7,269 nucleotides of DNA from the NCBI GenBank assembly GCA_026983685.1, contig JALSTO010000310.1, positions 1 through 7,269 on the forward strand, in the 5' to 3' direction. This DNA comes from Aquificaceae bacterium (GTDB lineage: Bacteria; Aquificota; Aquificia; Aquificales; Aquificaceae). How positions within the stretch are numbered: the stretch's first letter is position 1; every line of letters starts with the position of its first letter. The translations under genes and the position numbers were made by a program. A model generated the notes under the pieces. The model was not told where the DNA came from. It ran no database searches and saw only the letters and a program-made list of their open reading frames with translations. Positions 6,296 to 7,269 of the stretch are shown in pieces.

Positions 6296-7173
6296 AACTG
6301 GCACTTAAAATGCCAGACTTGGGGAAGGTATTCAGAAGGACAAGGACGGGGCTCTCGGTTTACATGACCAGCAAGGTCTTCAGGGTTCTTGAGCTTGACT
6401 CCGAAAAGCGTCCCGTCTTTGAACCCGTTGAGTTCGTCTTTGAGCATGAGACGGAGGAGGAGAGGAGGAAGGCTATATCCAACGTCATAGAGAAGCACGG
6501 GCTTAAGGGTAAAGAGGTCGTTAGCTGTCTTACCGCGGATGAAGGAATCCTCAAATTCCAGAGGTTCCCCGTTGCCATGTCAAAGAAGGACCTGCTGGAA
6601 GCTATAGACTGGAACATAAAGGCTGAAACCCAGCAGATAAAGGAAGAGACTATTTACGATTACTACTTCCTTGAAAAGGAGCCCGACGACAAGTACATAA
6701 GGGTGGTCATAACGATAGCCAGAAAGAGCTCTGTTGATAAGCTCAAGGAAGCGCTCAAGAGCTTCGGTCTTCAGCCAAAGATAATTGATTACGAGATAGT
6801 TGACATAATAAACTACGGCATAGTCAACAACCTTCCACCGCCCTTCTCAATCCTTTACATTGACTATCACGAGAGCATTCTAACCTACTACTCAAAGAAC
6901 TCCATCTCATACAACAAGATAGACTTCAACTACAGGCATTATCAGGAGACCCAGGACCCCACCATCCTTGATACATTCATGATAGAGGTCAGGAATCTCC
7001 TCGTTATAAATGAGATATCCAACATATATTTAGCGGGTTCGGTTATATCCGACGAGGCTACCCTTGAGAACATAATGATGAACCTGCCTGTTCTCGGGAT
7101 ACTTGACCTGGAACATGTGCCACCGAGCTTCTTCATTCCTTACGTGCTCTCAATGAGGGGGTTGGAGGAGTGA
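6292..7173 (+). CDS. pilM: PilM-like actin-fold pilus assembly protein with degenerate ATP motifs
   Basis: The 293-residue protein is called PilM-like from TGLSVYMTSKVFRVLEL (19-35) at the place of the usual GLDIG...VKVVEL strand, the CLTADEGILKFQRFPVAMSK segment (79-98) followed by a helix ending in KAE, IYLAG (245-249) at the adenosine-motif position, and the ending PYVLSMRGLEE, which resembles the AIGLALRG tail. PilM is a cytoplasmic actin-like protein that binds the N-terminal tail of PilN in type IV pilus assembly; the adjacent pilN-like gene supports the call. It is shorter than typical PilM (about 350). The first phosphate loop lacks the Asp/Glu and Gly of GLDIG, and the second, normally DIG-like, reads YIDYHES (189-195). 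It may therefore not bind ATP, like the cytoplasmic domain of GspL in type II secretion, which is an alternative identity. The start overlaps the ppsA stop as ATGA. Confidence 0.78.
   Translation: MKLALKMPDLGKVFRRTRTGLSVYMTSKVFRVLELDSEKRPVFEPVEFVFEHETEEERRKAISNVIEKHGLKGKEVVSCLTADEGILKFQRFPVAMSKKDLLEAIDWNIKAETQQIKEETIYDYYFLEKEPDDKYIRVVITIARKSSVDKLKEALKSFGLQPKIIDYEIVDIINYGIVNNLPPPFSILYIDYHESILTYYSKNSISYNKIDFNYRHYQETQDPTILDTFMIEVRNLLVINEISNIYLAGSVISDEATLENIMMNLPVLGILDLEHVPPSFFIPYVLSMRGLEE
6298..6316 (+). repeat. Short inverted repeat just inside the pilM-like gene
   Basis: CTGGCA (6298-6303) and TGCCAG (6311-6316) are perfect 6-bp arms around a 7-nt A/T-rich loop, covering codons 3-9. An mRNA hairpin here would lie immediately after the start codon and could dampen translation of the gene relative to ppsA. 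Chance occurrence is possible. Confidence 0.3.
7164..7168 (+). promoter_or_regulatory. Ribosome binding site of the pilN-like gene
   Basis: GGAGG lies six bases before the ATG at 7175, inside the last codons of the pilM-like gene, and supports coupled translation. Confidence 0.75.
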
Positions 7174-7174
7174 G

Positions 7175-7269
7175 ATGATAAGGATAAACCTTATAAAAAA
7201 GGAGAAGAGAGGCATCTCCATCCCGAGCATATCCCTTGCAAGGCTCAGAACTCTTGACGTAAAGGAGCT
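7175..7269 (+). CDS. pilN: PilN-like pilus assembly protein, N-terminus (cut by right edge)
   Basis: Thirty-one complete codons are present before the edge, starting MIRINLIKKEKRGI. PilN proteins typically begin MIRINLLP, with a short cytoplasmic tail that binds PilM, then one membrane helix and a periplasmic ferredoxin-like domain. Here the INL core is kept, but the following Leu-Pro is Ile-Lys. The membrane helix is not reached: the visible part is basic and polar, as expected for a cytoplasmic tail. The start has a good Shine-Dalgarno and lies one base after the pilM-like stop. The call rests on the N-terminal motif and gene order, so it is likely but not certain. Confidence 0.7.
   Translation, partial: MIRINLIKKEKRGISIPSISLARLRTLDVKE

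Noticed and set aside
6154..6498. Minus-strand open frame of 114 codons across the ppsA/pilM junction
   Set aside because: It is antisense to the ppsA C-terminus with catalytic Cys806 and to the pilM start; nothing recognisable is encoded.

Overview
The window looks like a chromosomal housekeeping segment from a thermophilic bacterium, most likely of the Aquificales (Aquifex/Hydrogenobacter type). The reasons are heavy use of AGG/AGA for Arg and ATA for Ile, Lys/Glu-rich proteins, an alpha/beta-type glycyl-tRNA synthetase encoded by separate genes, and a PEP synthase with an extra segment in its C-terminal half. The lineage is inferred from recognised protein sequence style; no search was run.

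Layout from left to right. Bases 1-259 (minus strand) hold the 5' part of a radical SAM gene of the AmmeMemoRadiSam type (amrS), cut by the left edge. An AT-rich 112-bp divergent intergenic region (260-371) separates it from glyQ (372-1214, plus), the catalytic alpha chain of glycyl-tRNA synthetase. A minus-strand gene (1248-1667) converges on glyQ and encodes an unrecognised 139-residue coiled-coil protein with an internal 54-bp tandem duplication. A 69-bp divergent spacer containing a perfect 7-bp inverted repeat follows. Then comes a tightly packed plus-strand block: glyS (1737-3731, beta chain), ppsA (3734-6295, PEP synthase), a pilM-like gene (6292-7173) and the first 31 codons of a pilN-like gene (7175 to the right edge). 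The gaps in this block are 2 nt, a 4-nt ATGA overlap, and 1 nt, and each downstream start has a Shine-Dalgarno-like sequence inside the preceding gene, so glyS-ppsA-pilM-pilN is very probably one transcript.

GlyQ and GlyS form one alpha2beta2 enzyme that charges tRNA-Gly. PpsA makes phosphoenolpyruvate from pyruvate, the entry step to gluconeogenesis in an autotroph that fixes carbon to acetyl-CoA/pyruvate. PilM and PilN are the cytoplasmic and inner-membrane parts of a type IV pilus or related (type II secretion-like) assembly platform. No mobile element, CRISPR array, tRNA or rRNA was seen. The least ordinary points are the antisense coiled-coil gene splitting glyQ from glyS, its tandem DNA repeat, the apparently degenerate nucleotide-binding motifs of the PilM-like protein, and the mixed operon.
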